64,000 nt of DNA from Rhodospirillum sp047263945. GTDB taxonomy: Bacteria > Pseudomonadota > Alphaproteobacteria > Rhodospirillales > Rhodospirillaceae. Position numbers and translations under genes: made by a program. The DNA lies in assembly GCF_047263945.1 (NCBI RefSeq), contig NZ_JBLAVB010000003.1, positions 496,001 to 560,000 of the forward strand, in the 5' to 3' direction. Shown piece by piece: positions 17,393-25,571 of this stretch. Each line of letters opens with the position of its first letter. Positions within the stretch are counted from its first letter, which is position 1. The notes under the pieces are model-generated. The model did not search any database. It saw nothing but the letters and a program-made list of their open reading frames with translations, and was not told the origin of the DNA.

Positions 17393-19146
17393 GGAATGGC
17401 AGTCTCCGTTGGGGAACAGGGCAAGGTGAAACGGACCGCCAACCCACCACCGGGGCGGGGGGTGGCGGTGATACGGCCCCCGTGATCCTCCACCATGGAG
17501 CGGCTGAGGGACAAGCCCAAGCCCATCCCCCCGGCCTTGGTGGTGTGGAAGGGCTCGAACAGGCGAGCAACGGTTTCCGGTGACAACTCGGGTCCCCTAT
17601 CGGCGACCGTCACCACCACCTCCTTCCCCTCCAAGCTGGAGGAGAGGGTGATCGGGTCCGTTTCGCCCTGGCCGCCCATTGCTTCCAAGGCATTGCGGAT
17701 CAGGTTCACCGCGACCTGCTCCAAGGCGATCCGGTCGCCGGTAATCCGGGGGAGACCGGAGGAGAGGCGACGCTCGACGGAAAGGCCTCTTTTACGGATT
17801 TCCGGATCCAGCAGGTCGACCGCCTCGCCCAAAACCGCGTTGATATCCACGGGACCCCAGTCTGCGGGCGCCTTCCGCAGAAAGGCACGGATGCGGCTGA
17901 TGATCCGCCCGGCCCGCTCCGCTTGCCGGGCGATCTCCCTCAAGGGGTCCACCAGTTCGGCGGGGTCGCCGCCCGCCTCCAGACGGCGTACACAGCCCGA
18001 GGCGTAATTGCCGATGGCGCCGAGGGGTTGGTTGATCTCATGGGCCAGACCGGAGGCCAGTTCCCCCAGGGTGGCTTGGCGGGAGACATGGGCCAATTCC
18101 GCTTGGCGCAGGCGGACCTCATCCTGGCTGTCCTTCAGGGCACGGGTGCGCAGGGATACGAGGTGCTCCACCCGGGCGTAATGGTAGGCCGCCAGGACGA
18201 TCAGACCTCCGGCCAGGGCAAACCATTCCCAATAGGCGTCCAAAAACTCGGCGAGCAGGACTTCCGGAGTGGTGACAAAGGGGCCGATGTGCAGACGACG
18301 GAACAGGTCGAGAACCGGTTGGTAGGACAGGGGAATGGTCCATCGCGCCTCCGGCCCCACCCCCGTTTCCCCGGGCGCCATGCTTAACAGGGCAATGGCC
18401 ACCCGCTTGGCCAGCAGGGACTCCGTCGCGGCGGCTTTGGCAAAGGGCCAATTGGGATAGAGGGGACTGGAAAGCGCACAGGGAAAATCCCCCTCCGTCC
18501 GGGGCGAGAGGATCCGGAAGTCCGCAAGGTCAATGGTTCCCTCCCGGGCCATATTCTCTAACAGACAGGCCCGGACCGTGCCTGCATCGGCCTTTCCGTC
18601 TCGGACATCCAACACGATGGCATCTAGGGGAAAGCCCGAAAACCGGGTGTCCATGTCTTCGAAGGGATCCAACCCCGCCTCATTCAGCACCCCCCGGGCA
18701 ATCTGGAATCCCCCGAAGGCATGGGGATCCACGGCCAGGAACCGGGCGCCCTTCAGATCATCCAGGTCGCGCACAGCGCCATCGGCCCGGGAGAAGAGAA
18801 CCGCCCCCACCGCCGCCCGGGGAGCGCCTTGGCGGCCGGTCTCCAGGGTGGCCAGACGGGCGGCGCCATGGCGGTATTCAAGGATGGCGTAATTGCCGGG
18901 ATTGGTGAGGAAGAAATCCACCGCTCCGGTCTCGGCGGCCCGCACCATGCCCTCCAGATCCAGGGGGACGAGGGTGAAATGGTGCTCGGGTAGGCGGTGG
19001 TTCAGGGCTTCGATGGTGGCAGACCACGACTCCGCAGCATGCTCCTCCCCCCGGTAGGCGAGAACGCCCACGGTCAACTCCCGGGCTGGGGCCAAGCCAC
19101 TGCCCATCCACAGGACCAACATCACAAGCGAGAGACAGCGAACCAC
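17389..19146 (-). CDS. ttrS: Tetrathionate sensor histidine kinase with PhnD-like periplasmic domain
   Basis: About 585 aa from the GTG at 19146; longer frames start at a TTG (19209) but would run through a terminator hairpin (19152-19189), and an ATG at 19122 is also possible. A signal segment (LVMLVLWMGSGLAPA) is followed by a PhnD/periplasmic-binding domain (about 20-275, from ELTVGVLAYRG to the LSYQPVLDLFRRL region), a membrane helix (WFALAGGLIVLAAYHYA), a HisKA domain with the phosphorylated His in GLAHEINQPLGAIGNYASG, and an HATPase with N box NLIRNALEAMGG and G boxes DRGPELSP and GMGLGLSLSRSMVEDHGG. This is the domain plan of TtrS, which senses tetrathionate outside the membrane. Confidence 0.85.
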   Translation of the reverse strand: MVRCLSLVMLVLWMGSGLAPARELTVGVLAYRGEEHAAESWSATIEALNHRLPEHHFTLVPLDLEGMVRAAETGAVDFFLTNPGNYAILEYRHGAARLATLETGRQGAPRAAVGAVLFSRADGAVRDLDDLKGARFLAVDPHAFGGFQIARGVLNEAGLDPFEDMDTRFSGFPLDAIVLDVRDGKADAGTVRACLLENMAREGTIDLADFRILSPRTEGDFPCALSSPLYPNWPFAKAAATESLLAKRVAIALLSMAPGETGVGPEARWTIPLSYQPVLDLFRRLHIGPFVTTPEVLLAEFLDAYWEWFALAGGLIVLAAYHYARVEHLVSLRTRALKDSQDEVRLRQAELAHVSRQATLGELASGLAHEINQPLGAIGNYASGCVRRLEAGGDPAELVDPLREIARQAERAGRIISRIRAFLRKAPADWGPVDINAVLGEAVDLLDPEIRKRGLSVERRLSSGLPRITGDRIALEQVAVNLIRNALEAMGGQGETDPITLSSSLEGKEVVVTVADRGPELSPETVARLFEPFHTTKAGGMGLGLSLSRSMVEDHGGRITATPRPGGGLAVRFTLPCSPTETAIP

Positions 19147-19151
19147 AAAAA

Positions 19152-19189
19152 CCCCCGGGGCGGAACTGGGCAACAGTCCGCCCCGGGGG
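19152..19189 (-). terminator. Intrinsic terminator after doeD
   Basis: CCCCCGGGGCGGA (19152-19164) pairs with TCCGCCCCGGGGG (19177-19189), a 13-bp perfect stem; on the minus strand it is followed by five T. It closes the doeX-doeC-doeD transcript immediately before ttrS. Confidence 0.75.
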
Positions 19190-19242
19190 GCCCATGCGTC
19201 AAGTATCAAGCGTCAGGAATCACCGGCGCAACAGGCCGGGGT

Positions 19243-20613
19243 TCAGCCCAGAACCGCTTTCACGGACTCGGCGGTGGCGGACACGACGGTGTCCACCTCC
19301 TCCTTGGTGATGCACAGCGGCGGCGCGAAGCCCAGGATATCGCCCTGGGGCATGGCGCGGGAAATCACGTTGCGCTTCAACAACTCCGCAACCACCGCAT
19401 AGCCCACCTTCTTGGAGGCATCGAACAGCACCCGGTCGGCCTTGTCCTCGACCAGTTCCACGGCCAGCATCAGACCTTCGCCGCGCACATCGCCCACTTT
19501 GGGGTGATCGCCCAGGGCCCGGGTCATGGCTGCCTTGAAGTAGGTCCCCATCTCTCCGGCGTTGGTCACCAGATCCAGCTCGTCAATGAGTTTCAGGTTG
19601 GCAACCCCAGCGGCGGCGCCGATGGGATGGGCCGAGTAGGTCCAGCCATGACCGATCGGCCCCATCTCGTCCGTGCCCTGCTCCAGAACTTTCCACATGC
19701 GCTCGGACACGATCGAGCCGGACAGCGGGGCATAGGCGGAGGTCAATCCCTTGGCAATGGTGATCAGGTCCGGTTTCAGGTCGTAGTGGGCGGAGCCGAA
19801 CATGGTGCCCAAGCGGCCAAAACCGGTGACCACTTCGTCCGCGATCAGCAGGATGTCGTACTTTGTGAGAACGGCCTGGATCGCCTCCCAATAGCCCTTG
19901 GGCGGCGGCACGAGACCACCGGTGCCGAGCACAGGCTCGCCGATGAAGGCGGCAATGGTATCCGGGCCTTCCGCCTGGATCAGGGCCTCCAGCTTCTGGG
20001 CACAATCGGCAGAGAACGCCTCTTCGTTCATGGCCCCATCGGCGCGACGGAAGTAATAGGGAGCTTCCGTATGGATGACCCGATCGAGCGGCAGGTCAAA
20101 AGCCTTCTGGAAGGCTTCCAGGCCGGTCAGCGAGCCCGTCATCAGGCCCGACCCGTGGTAGCCGCGCCAGCGGGAGATGATCTTCTTCTTTTCCGGACGG
20201 CCCAACACGTTGTTGTAGTACCAGACGAGCTTGATGTTGGTCTCGTTGGCATCGGAGCCGGATTGGCCGAAGTAAACCTTGGACATATGCGCCGGCGCCC
20301 GGTCGAGGATCATCTTCGACAGCGTGATGGAGGCTTCCGTGCCGTGGCCCACATAGGAGTGGTAATAGGCCAGCTCCCGGGCCTGTTTGGCGATGGCTTC
20401 GGCGATGTCCTGACGGCCATAGCCCACATTGACGCAATAGAGCCCAGCGAAGGCATCGAGCAGACGATTGCCTTCCCGATCCTCGATATGGACGCCGGAT
20501 CCGCCGGTCACGACCCGCTGGGGCAGCTCACCCCGGGCGAACTGGGCCAGATGGGTCGAGGGGTGGAAGAAGTTCTCGCGGTCCCACTGTTCGAGTTGGT
20601 CGTTTTTCAGCAT
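19243..20613 (-). CDS. doeD: L-2,4-diaminobutyrate transaminase of ectoine catabolism (class III aminotransferase)
   Basis: 456 aa. The ATG at 20613 is preceded by AAAGGA; upstream in-frame codons lie in a repeat. It is a class III PLP aminotransferase: the cofactor-ring and phosphate motifs are GQSGSDANETN and WRGYHGSG, LLIADEVVTGFGRLG holds the pyridine-N Asp, and the Schiff-base Lys is in ITIAKGLTSAYAPLSG. In ectoine degradation DoeD (also called Atf) moves the gamma-amino group of 2,4-diaminobutyrate to an acceptor, giving aspartate-semialdehyde. Family and context (doeC, doeX, enuR, ueh/eut/doe genes) support this. Read alone it could be called a GABA- or putrescine-pyruvate aminotransferase. 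Confidence 0.82.
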   Translation of the reverse strand: MLKNDQLEQWDRENFFHPSTHLAQFARGELPQRVVTGGSGVHIEDREGNRLLDAFAGLYCVNVGYGRQDIAEAIAKQARELAYYHSYVGHGTEASITLSKMILDRAPAHMSKVYFGQSGSDANETNIKLVWYYNNVLGRPEKKKIISRWRGYHGSGLMTGSLTGLEAFQKAFDLPLDRVIHTEAPYYFRRADGAMNEEAFSADCAQKLEALIQAEGPDTIAAFIGEPVLGTGGLVPPPKGYWEAIQAVLTKYDILLIADEVVTGFGRLGTMFGSAHYDLKPDLITIAKGLTSAYAPLSGSIVSERMWKVLEQGTDEMGPIGHGWTYSAHPIGAAAGVANLKLIDELDLVTNAGEMGTYFKAAMTRALGDHPKVGDVRGEGLMLAVELVEDKADRVLFDASKKVGYAVVAELLKRNVISRAMPQGDILGFAPPLCITKEEVDTVVSATAESVKAVLG

Positions 20614-20739
20614 GGAAGAGGGTCCTTTGGTTCGAAAGAAAGTCCATGAATGGGATGCGATCACCCCGTCTTTCGGCATCCCTGGGAAGACGTCAAGGGA
20701 TGCACATATTTTCATTGTGCAACCAACACTTATTACCTC

Positions 20740-20862
20740 GTCATCCCCGCGCACGCGGGGATTCAGGGTTGATTTCTCGGGTGTTGGCAAAACGCGCAAC
20801 CGTCGCGTCGACCGCTTCTGTCCCCTGTTCCCACCCTGGATTCCCGCCTTCGCGGGAATGAC
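20740..20862. repeat. Dispersed 123-bp repeat, family A, copy 2
   Basis: GTCATCCCCGCGCACGCGGG ... CCCGCCTTCGCGGGAATGAC. It sits inside the doe operon, between doeC and doeD, leaving a 306-base gap between two genes that are elsewhere tightly linked. No gene in the gap. Confidence 0.75.
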
Positions 20863-20919
20863 GGGAAGGAGGCGGGAATGACGACAAAGAGGTGGGGATA
20901 AAAGCCACAGCCATAGCTC

Positions 20920-22383
20920 CTAACTCCAGTCACGGCAGACGTATTTCACCTCGGTGAAGGCTTCCAGACCCAGGCGGGATCCCTCCCGTCCCAAGCCCGA
21001 TTGTTTGGTGCCGCCGAAGGGAATGGGCGCGCCGGTCACCTGAGCCCGGTTTACCGCGACCATGCCGAATTGCAGGGCACGGGACGCCCGGTAGATGCGC
21101 CGGGGGCATTCACTGTGCAGATAGGCCACCAGCCCATACTCCGTCGCATTGGCCCGGGTGAGGGCCTCCTCCTCCGTATCGAAGGGGGCAATGGCGGCGA
21201 TGGGGCCGAAGGTTTCCTCGGTCATGATCAGGGCATCAGGGGGAACGTCGGCCAGCACCGTGGGTTCGAAGAACAGGGGGCCCTTTGCGTGGCGTTTACC
21301 ACCGACGACCAAACGGGCGCCCTTCGCCAGGGCATCGGCCACCTGTTCCTCCTGCTTGGCCACGGCCTTTTCGTTCATCAGCGGGCCAATGTCCGGATCG
21401 GCCATTCCCTCGCCCACGGTCAGTGCGGCCGTCCGCTTGGCGAATTCGGCAACGAAGGCGTCATACACGGAGCGCTCCACCAAAAAGCGGTTGGCCCCCA
21501 GGCAATCCTGGCCGGAGGTGGCGAACTTGGCCTTGATGGCCTCGCCCACCGCTTGCTCCTGGTTGGCATCGGCGAAGAGCAGGAAGGGCGCATGCCCCCC
21601 CAGTTCCAGAACGAGGCGCTTCACCGTCTCCGCCCCTTGGCGGTAGAGCAGCTTGCCGATCTCCGTCGATCCGGTGAAAGAGACGGCGCGGACCCGACGG
21701 TCCGCCATCCAGGGGGCAACGACCGTGGGCGCATGGCCGGTGACGACGTTGAACACGCCCCCAGGCAATCCCGCCCGCTCGGCCAATTCGGCCAAAGCGA
21801 GGGCGGAGAACGGTGTCTCGGCGCTGGGATGGGCCACCACCGTGCACCCCGCCGCCAGGGCGGCTGCGGCCTTGCGGGTCAACATGGCCGAGGGGAAGTT
21901 CCAAGGGGTGATCAATGCCGCAACACCCAGGGGCTCGCGCCAGACCTCCACTTCGCCATCGGCCAAATGGGAGGTGACGCCCTCGATATTGGGCCGCTTG
22001 GCCTCCTCGGCATAGAACTCGACGAAGGAGGCGGCGTAGGCCATCTCGCCCCGGGCCTCGGACAGGGGTTTGCCCTGCTCCTGGACCATGATCAGGGCCA
22101 GATCCTCGGCGTTTTCAACGATCAGGTCGAACCAGCGGCGCAACAGGACGGAGCGGCCCTGGGGGGTGAGTCCGGCCCAGGGACCAAAGGCCGCCTGGGC
22201 GGCATCCACGGCCTTGGCGCTGTCCGCCGCAGAGAGGGCGGGCACTTCGCCCAACCAATCCCCATTGGCCGGATTGGTCACGGCAATGGTGGCGCCATTC
22301 GTGGCGCCGGTCCAGCGGCCACCAATATGGCTGAAGGCCCGGAACAGGCGGGTATCGGTCAGTCCGGTCAGGCCTTTACGCAT
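20920..22383 (-). CDS. doeC: Aldehyde dehydrogenase: aspartate-semialdehyde (succinate-semialdehyde-like) dehydrogenase of ectoine catabolism
   Basis: 487 aa, normal for the NAD(P)-dependent aldehyde dehydrogenase superfamily. Visible motifs: LITPWNFPSAMLTRKAAAAL (cofactor), SFTGSTEIGKLL (Rossmann loop), general-base Glu in LELGGHAPF, catalytic Cys in SGQDCLGANRFLVE, and EETFGPIAAIAPFD. Close family members oxidise succinate semialdehyde (GabD); in ectoine clusters the same type of enzyme (DoeC/Ssd) turns aspartate-semialdehyde into aspartate, the exit point to central metabolism. It follows doeX by 175 bases on the same strand. Confidence 0.83.
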   Translation of the reverse strand: MRKGLTGLTDTRLFRAFSHIGGRWTGATNGATIAVTNPANGDWLGEVPALSAADSAKAVDAAQAAFGPWAGLTPQGRSVLLRRWFDLIVENAEDLALIMVQEQGKPLSEARGEMAYAASFVEFYAEEAKRPNIEGVTSHLADGEVEVWREPLGVAALITPWNFPSAMLTRKAAAALAAGCTVVAHPSAETPFSALALAELAERAGLPGGVFNVVTGHAPTVVAPWMADRRVRAVSFTGSTEIGKLLYRQGAETVKRLVLELGGHAPFLLFADANQEQAVGEAIKAKFATSGQDCLGANRFLVERSVYDAFVAEFAKRTAALTVGEGMADPDIGPLMNEKAVAKQEEQVADALAKGARLVVGGKRHAKGPLFFEPTVLADVPPDALIMTEETFGPIAAIAPFDTEEEALTRANATEYGLVAYLHSECPRRIYRASRALQFGMVAVNRAQVTGAPIPFGGTKQSGLGREGSRLGLEAFTEVKYVCRDWS

Positions 22384-22558
22384 CCGTCATCTCCCGATCG
22401 GTCAAGATTGAGGGGAATGGGGAAGGGTCCCTGTCTTGCGTGACCACCCCGTTTGGTTTCCCAACTATGGGGCAGGGGGAGGAGAAACTGTCTCCAAGGA
22501 TCGGGGAGGGTAGAGAGACTCTCTCTGAATATGCCGGGAAGAGGGGAGGATCTCCCTT

Positions 22559-23059
22559 CTAAGGGCTATCCGCGTCCGATCCGAACAGGGTTTCCAAAGG
22601 GGGAACGCCGCCGGTCTTGACCGCTTTGGTGACGATATAGGTGAAGTATTTGGCCAGCCCCGTCCGTCGCTCCAGCAGGCTGTCCACCAAGCGCTGGTAG
22701 CTGTCGATGTCCTTGGTCACCACCCGAATCAGGTAATCGAACCCCCCGCCCAGGGCCCAGGCGTCGGTGATCTCCGGATAGTCGCCCAGGGCCCGTTCGA
22801 AGGCATGAAAGGTCTCGGCTTTGTGGTTGTCCAGTTCGGCGACCAGGAAGATCTCCACATGGGCCCCCAAATCGCGCAGGGAGACCTCCGCCCGGTAGCC
22901 GCAGATGATTCCCGCATCCTCCAGCCGTTTCAGACGTTCCCAACAGGGCGTGGCCGACAGGTTGACGCGCTTGGCCAACTCCGTCTTGGACAGACGGCCG
23001 TCCCGGGACAGGATCGACAGGATCCGCAGATCCCTGTTATCAAGCTTTAAACGTGCCAT
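22559..23059 (-). CDS. doeX: Lrp/AsnC-family regulator of ectoine catabolism
   Basis: 166 aa from the ATG at 23059. The N-terminal helix-turn-helix starts LDNRDLRILSILSRDGRLSKTELAKRVNLSATPCWERLKRLEDAG; the C-terminal RAM/AsnC ligand domain includes VEIFLVAEL, YPEITDAWALGGGFDYLIRV and FTYIVTKAVK. An AsnC-type gene is a standard member of ectoine degradation clusters, where it co-regulates with EnuR. First gene of the minus-strand doeXCD unit; its start is only 64 bases from the divergent enuR start. Confidence 0.85.
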   Translation of the reverse strand: MARLKLDNRDLRILSILSRDGRLSKTELAKRVNLSATPCWERLKRLEDAGIICGYRAEVSLRDLGAHVEIFLVAELDNHKAETFHAFERALGDYPEITDAWALGGGFDYLIRVVTKDIDSYQRLVDSLLERRTGLAKYFTYIVTKAVKTGGVPPLETLFGSDADSP

Positions 23060-23123
23060 CGCTGGACGATGGTCCACCAATAATGTCTTGTCAATTGTCC
23101 TGGAACCGGCCAAGACTCCAACC
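23060..23123. promoter_or_regulatory. Divergent doeX/enuR promoter region
   Basis: Just 64 bases separate the two starts. The interval holds TGGACGATGGTCCA (23063-23076, palindrome TGGAC/GTCCA) next to the doeX start. It must contain both promoters, so both regulators probably influence each other. No clear sigma-70 hexamers could be fixed. Confidence 0.4.
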
Positions 23124-24515
23124 ATGACAATTTGGCCACCCGATCCCCAATCGCTTCGCCGCCCCGTCTACCTGTCCCTCGCCCGCCAATTGATGGCCGC
23201 GATCGAGGCCGGAGAGATCAAGGGGGGCGCCCGCCTGCCCACCCACCGCCAACTCGCCTATGAACTGGGCTTGAGCGTCCAGACGGTGAGCCGCGCCTAT
23301 GACGAACTGATTGACCGGGGAATTGTCATCGGCGAAGTGGGACGGGGCACCTTCGTCAAGGACATGCCCAAGGAGACGCGCACCCCCTACCATCAGGAGA
23401 GTCACTACGGATCCATCATTGAGTGCTCCATTCTCAAACCTGTGGGGGAGGGGATCCACAAGCAGGCCTTTGCCGAAGCTCTGGCTGCCCTGGCCGCAGA
23501 TTTGCCCCCTACGGTGGTCTCCTCCTTCCGGCCCTCCGTGGCCCTGCGCCGCTACTGGCGACCGGCCTGGGACTGGCTGGAACACTGCGGGGTTGAACGC
23601 GGGTCCGGTGGCCTGATCCTGACCAACGGCAATACGGCCTCCATGACCATCGCCTTGATGACCGCCTGTAATCAAGGGGACTTGGTGGTGGCCGAGGAAA
23701 TGGGTCACCATACCCTGAAAGCCCTGACCGGCTACCTGGGCCTGCGCCTGGAAGGCTTGCCCGTCGATGGGGAGGGACTGCTGCCCGAGGCCCTGGAAGC
23801 GATCTGTGGACAGTCTTTGGTCAAGGCCCTCTATTTGATGCCCACGGGTCTCAATCCCCTCGCCTCCACCATGGGGGCCGAGCGTCGGGCAGCTTTGGTG
23901 GACATCGCCCGGGTCCATGAGATCCGGATCATCGAAAACGATGCCTGGGGACCGCTCCAACCGGACCGTCCGCCTCCCTTCGCCCGACTGGCGCCCGAGC
24001 GGACCTTCTATTTCACCGGATTCACCAAGGCCATTATGCCCGGTCTGCGCACGGGGTTCCTGGTGGTTCCCAGCCCCTTTGAGGGCGCGGCAGCGAACCG
24101 CCACCTGGCCACCAACTGGATGGCCACCCCTTTGGTCGCCGAGATCGCCGCCCGCTGGATTGAGGACGGCACCGCGCTTCGCCTGCTGCACTGGCAAAGG
24201 GAGGCCCTGTCCGATCGCAACGCCCTCGCCCGGGACATTTTGGACGGGATTCCCTTCCGGGCCAGTCCCTCGGGCATGCATATCTGGCTGCCCTTGCCCG
24301 CCCCCTGGACCGAGGACACGTTCGTCGCCCATGCCCGCCTGCATGGGGTGGCCGTAGCGCCGGGCTCCTCTTTCCTGGTCGGTCTTGACCCCTTCAAGCA
24401 CCGGGGTGTCCGCGTTTGCCTGGGAGCGGAGGCCCGGCCCATGCTCCGCCAGGGACTCGAGATCCTGGCCCGCCTCTGCCGCAGCCAGCCCGAACCGGCC
24501 CTGCTTGGACTGTAA
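23124..24515 (+). CDS. enuR: MocR/GabR-type PLP-dependent regulator of ectoine use
   Basis: 463 aa from the ATG at 23124. The N-terminal GntR winged helix (about 8-80) reads RLPTHRQLAYELGLSVQTVSRAYDELIDRGIV; the rest is a fold-type I aminotransferase-like domain (about 115-455) with NPLAST, IIENDAWGPL and the PLP-binding Lys in FYFTGFTKAIMPGLRTGFLV. EnuR of Ruegeria pomeroyi has this architecture, binds PLP, and represses ueh-eut-doe until the ectoine-derived metabolite N-alpha-acetyl-diaminobutyrate (or DABA) releases it. Its place between doeXCD and uehABC is the reason for the specific name; a general MocR label would be the fallback. Confidence 0.85.
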   Translation: MTIWPPDPQSLRRPVYLSLARQLMAAIEAGEIKGGARLPTHRQLAYELGLSVQTVSRAYDELIDRGIVIGEVGRGTFVKDMPKETRTPYHQESHYGSIIECSILKPVGEGIHKQAFAEALAALAADLPPTVVSSFRPSVALRRYWRPAWDWLEHCGVERGSGGLILTNGNTASMTIALMTACNQGDLVVAEEMGHHTLKALTGYLGLRLEGLPVDGEGLLPEALEAICGQSLVKALYLMPTGLNPLASTMGAERRAALVDIARVHEIRIIENDAWGPLQPDRPPPFARLAPERTFYFTGFTKAIMPGLRTGFLVVPSPFEGAAANRHLATNWMATPLVAEIAARWIEDGTALRLLHWQREALSDRNALARDILDGIPFRASPSGMHIWLPLPAPWTEDTFVAHARLHGVAVAPGSSFLVGLDPFKHRGVRVCLGAEARPMLRQGLEILARLCRSQPEPALLGL

Positions 24516-24704
24516 ACGAAGCTATACGGTTGGCGCGATCCAAGGCCAGTTCACCAAGGGCACCGAATTCACCCCCGGATACCCGTTTCCATGCTAAGGG
24601 ATGCAGGTTTCATTATTTGGATCTAAGGATTTTTACTTCGTCATTACCGCGCACGCGCTAAGGGATGCGCATGTCTTTTATTTAGATCTGATCATTTTTA
24701 TTTC

Positions 24705-24828
24705 GTCATGCCCGTGAAAACGGGCACCCAGGGTTGATTTCTCTGGTATTGGCGCTTTGCGCGTCAGGATGCGTCAATCGCCGCCGCAGGTTCTTCCCAC
24801 CCTGGATTCCCGCGTACGCGGGAATGAC
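24705..24828. repeat. Dispersed repeat, family A, copy 3
   Basis: GTCATGCCCGTGAAAACGGG ... CCCGCGTACGCGGGAATGAC, the same ends and internal CCAGGGTTGATTT / CCACCCTGGATTCCCG blocks as at 11143 and 20740. Confidence 0.75.
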
Positions 24829-24965
24829 GTGTAAAAAACAAAACGTTACGCCCGCACCGCAGTAAACTCGAGAAACGTGCATCCCTTGGCGTTTTCACGG
24901 GGATGACGAATAAAAACAACGTATTATTTAACTTCGGAGTGGCACAGAGAAACGTGCCACAGGAC

Positions 24966-25122
24966 ACGACAGTGTCTCGTTTTTTTGGGGCGATAGCCCA
25001 AGCCCATTTGGGGGGCAATGCCCCATACCCCCATTTTTCTTTTAAAAATAATTGCCTGGGGTCTGGGGCCTTTCGGCCCCAGTGGGGGACGGGGCAAAGC
25101 CCCGTGACGGGAAAACACCCCC
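24966..25122 (-). repeat. Dispersed repeat, family B, copy 2 (inverted)
   Basis: Starts GACAGTGTC and ends CGGGGCAAAGCCCCGTGACGG on the plus strand, i.e. the reverse of copy 1. Flanked by direct repeats of about 30 bases containing CGTGCATCCCTT and GCGTTTTCA (24877-24905 and 25138-25166), which could mark an insertion event. Confidence 0.75.
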
Positions 25123-25296
25123 TGCCGTCTACCGTGGAAACGTGCATCCCTTAGCGTTTTCATGGGGAAGATCCAGGCGTGGAGCGGCCGGATTTTTCGG
25201 TCCCAAAAATCCATAAATCGACTGAATTTAAAGTGAGTTCATCGACGCCACCCGCCAATTGATACAATTTTACCTAAATTTGTGACCGGCAACCGG

Positions 25297-25324
25297 TTGA
25301 CGGCGCGGCGATAAATTGTAATGA
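25297..25324 (+). promoter_or_regulatory. Possible sigma-70 promoter for uehA
   Basis: TTGACG (25297-25302) and TAATGA (25319-25324) with a 16-base spacer, in AT-rich DNA about 245 bases upstream of uehA. The -35 hexamer overlaps the perfect palindrome CAACCGGTTG (25290-25299), a position where a repressor such as EnuR could act. Assignment is by eye. Confidence 0.3.
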
Positions 25325-25571
25325 TTTAATTATCGAATTGACTTGATTTTGTGCCTGGCTCAGGCTCTCACAATCACAACAAATGGAGGACGGTGTCCCG
25401 TTTCCGGGTAAGCCGACGCGGGAAGCGGTCTTCATTTTTCAATTCGATTAAGACGATCCTGGCGTCTCTCCGATCGCCCCGGGCCACTCCGCATCACCGG
25501 TCTCGGTGGGATGGCTCCCCGGTTTTCGTGACCACGCCGGATCATCCTTGAACCAAATCCTAGGAGTGGAA

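Larger units (their letters stand above)
24516..25571. other. Long intergenic region made of dispersed repeats, then the uehA promoter
   Basis: About 1 kb without a supported gene. Order: partial family A ends (about 24600-24700, ATGCTAAGGGATGC twice), a full family A copy (24705-24828), a direct repeat AAACGTGCATCCCTT (24877 and again 25138) flanking an inverted family B copy (24966-25122), then AT-rich promoter DNA from about 25200. Short open frames here are the same frames found in all other copies of family B. Confidence 0.7.

Noticed and set aside
18997..20649. Open frame of about 550 codons on the plus strand
   Set aside because: Runs across the antisense of ttrS and doeD, including the terminator between them; no family features.
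19243..22383. GABA utilisation genes (gabT/gabD) as the main reading of the aminotransferase and dehydrogenase
   Set aside because: Together with the AsnC regulator, the MocR regulator and the ueh/eut/doe genes the set matches the ectoine degradation cluster; GABA use remains only a fallback for the isolated sequences.
24764..25214. Several 80-130 codon frames with similar peptides (for example CPVPHWGRKAPDP, MGLGYRPKK)
   Set aside because: The same peptides appear in every copy of the family B repeat in the window. They are translated repeat DNA, not genes.
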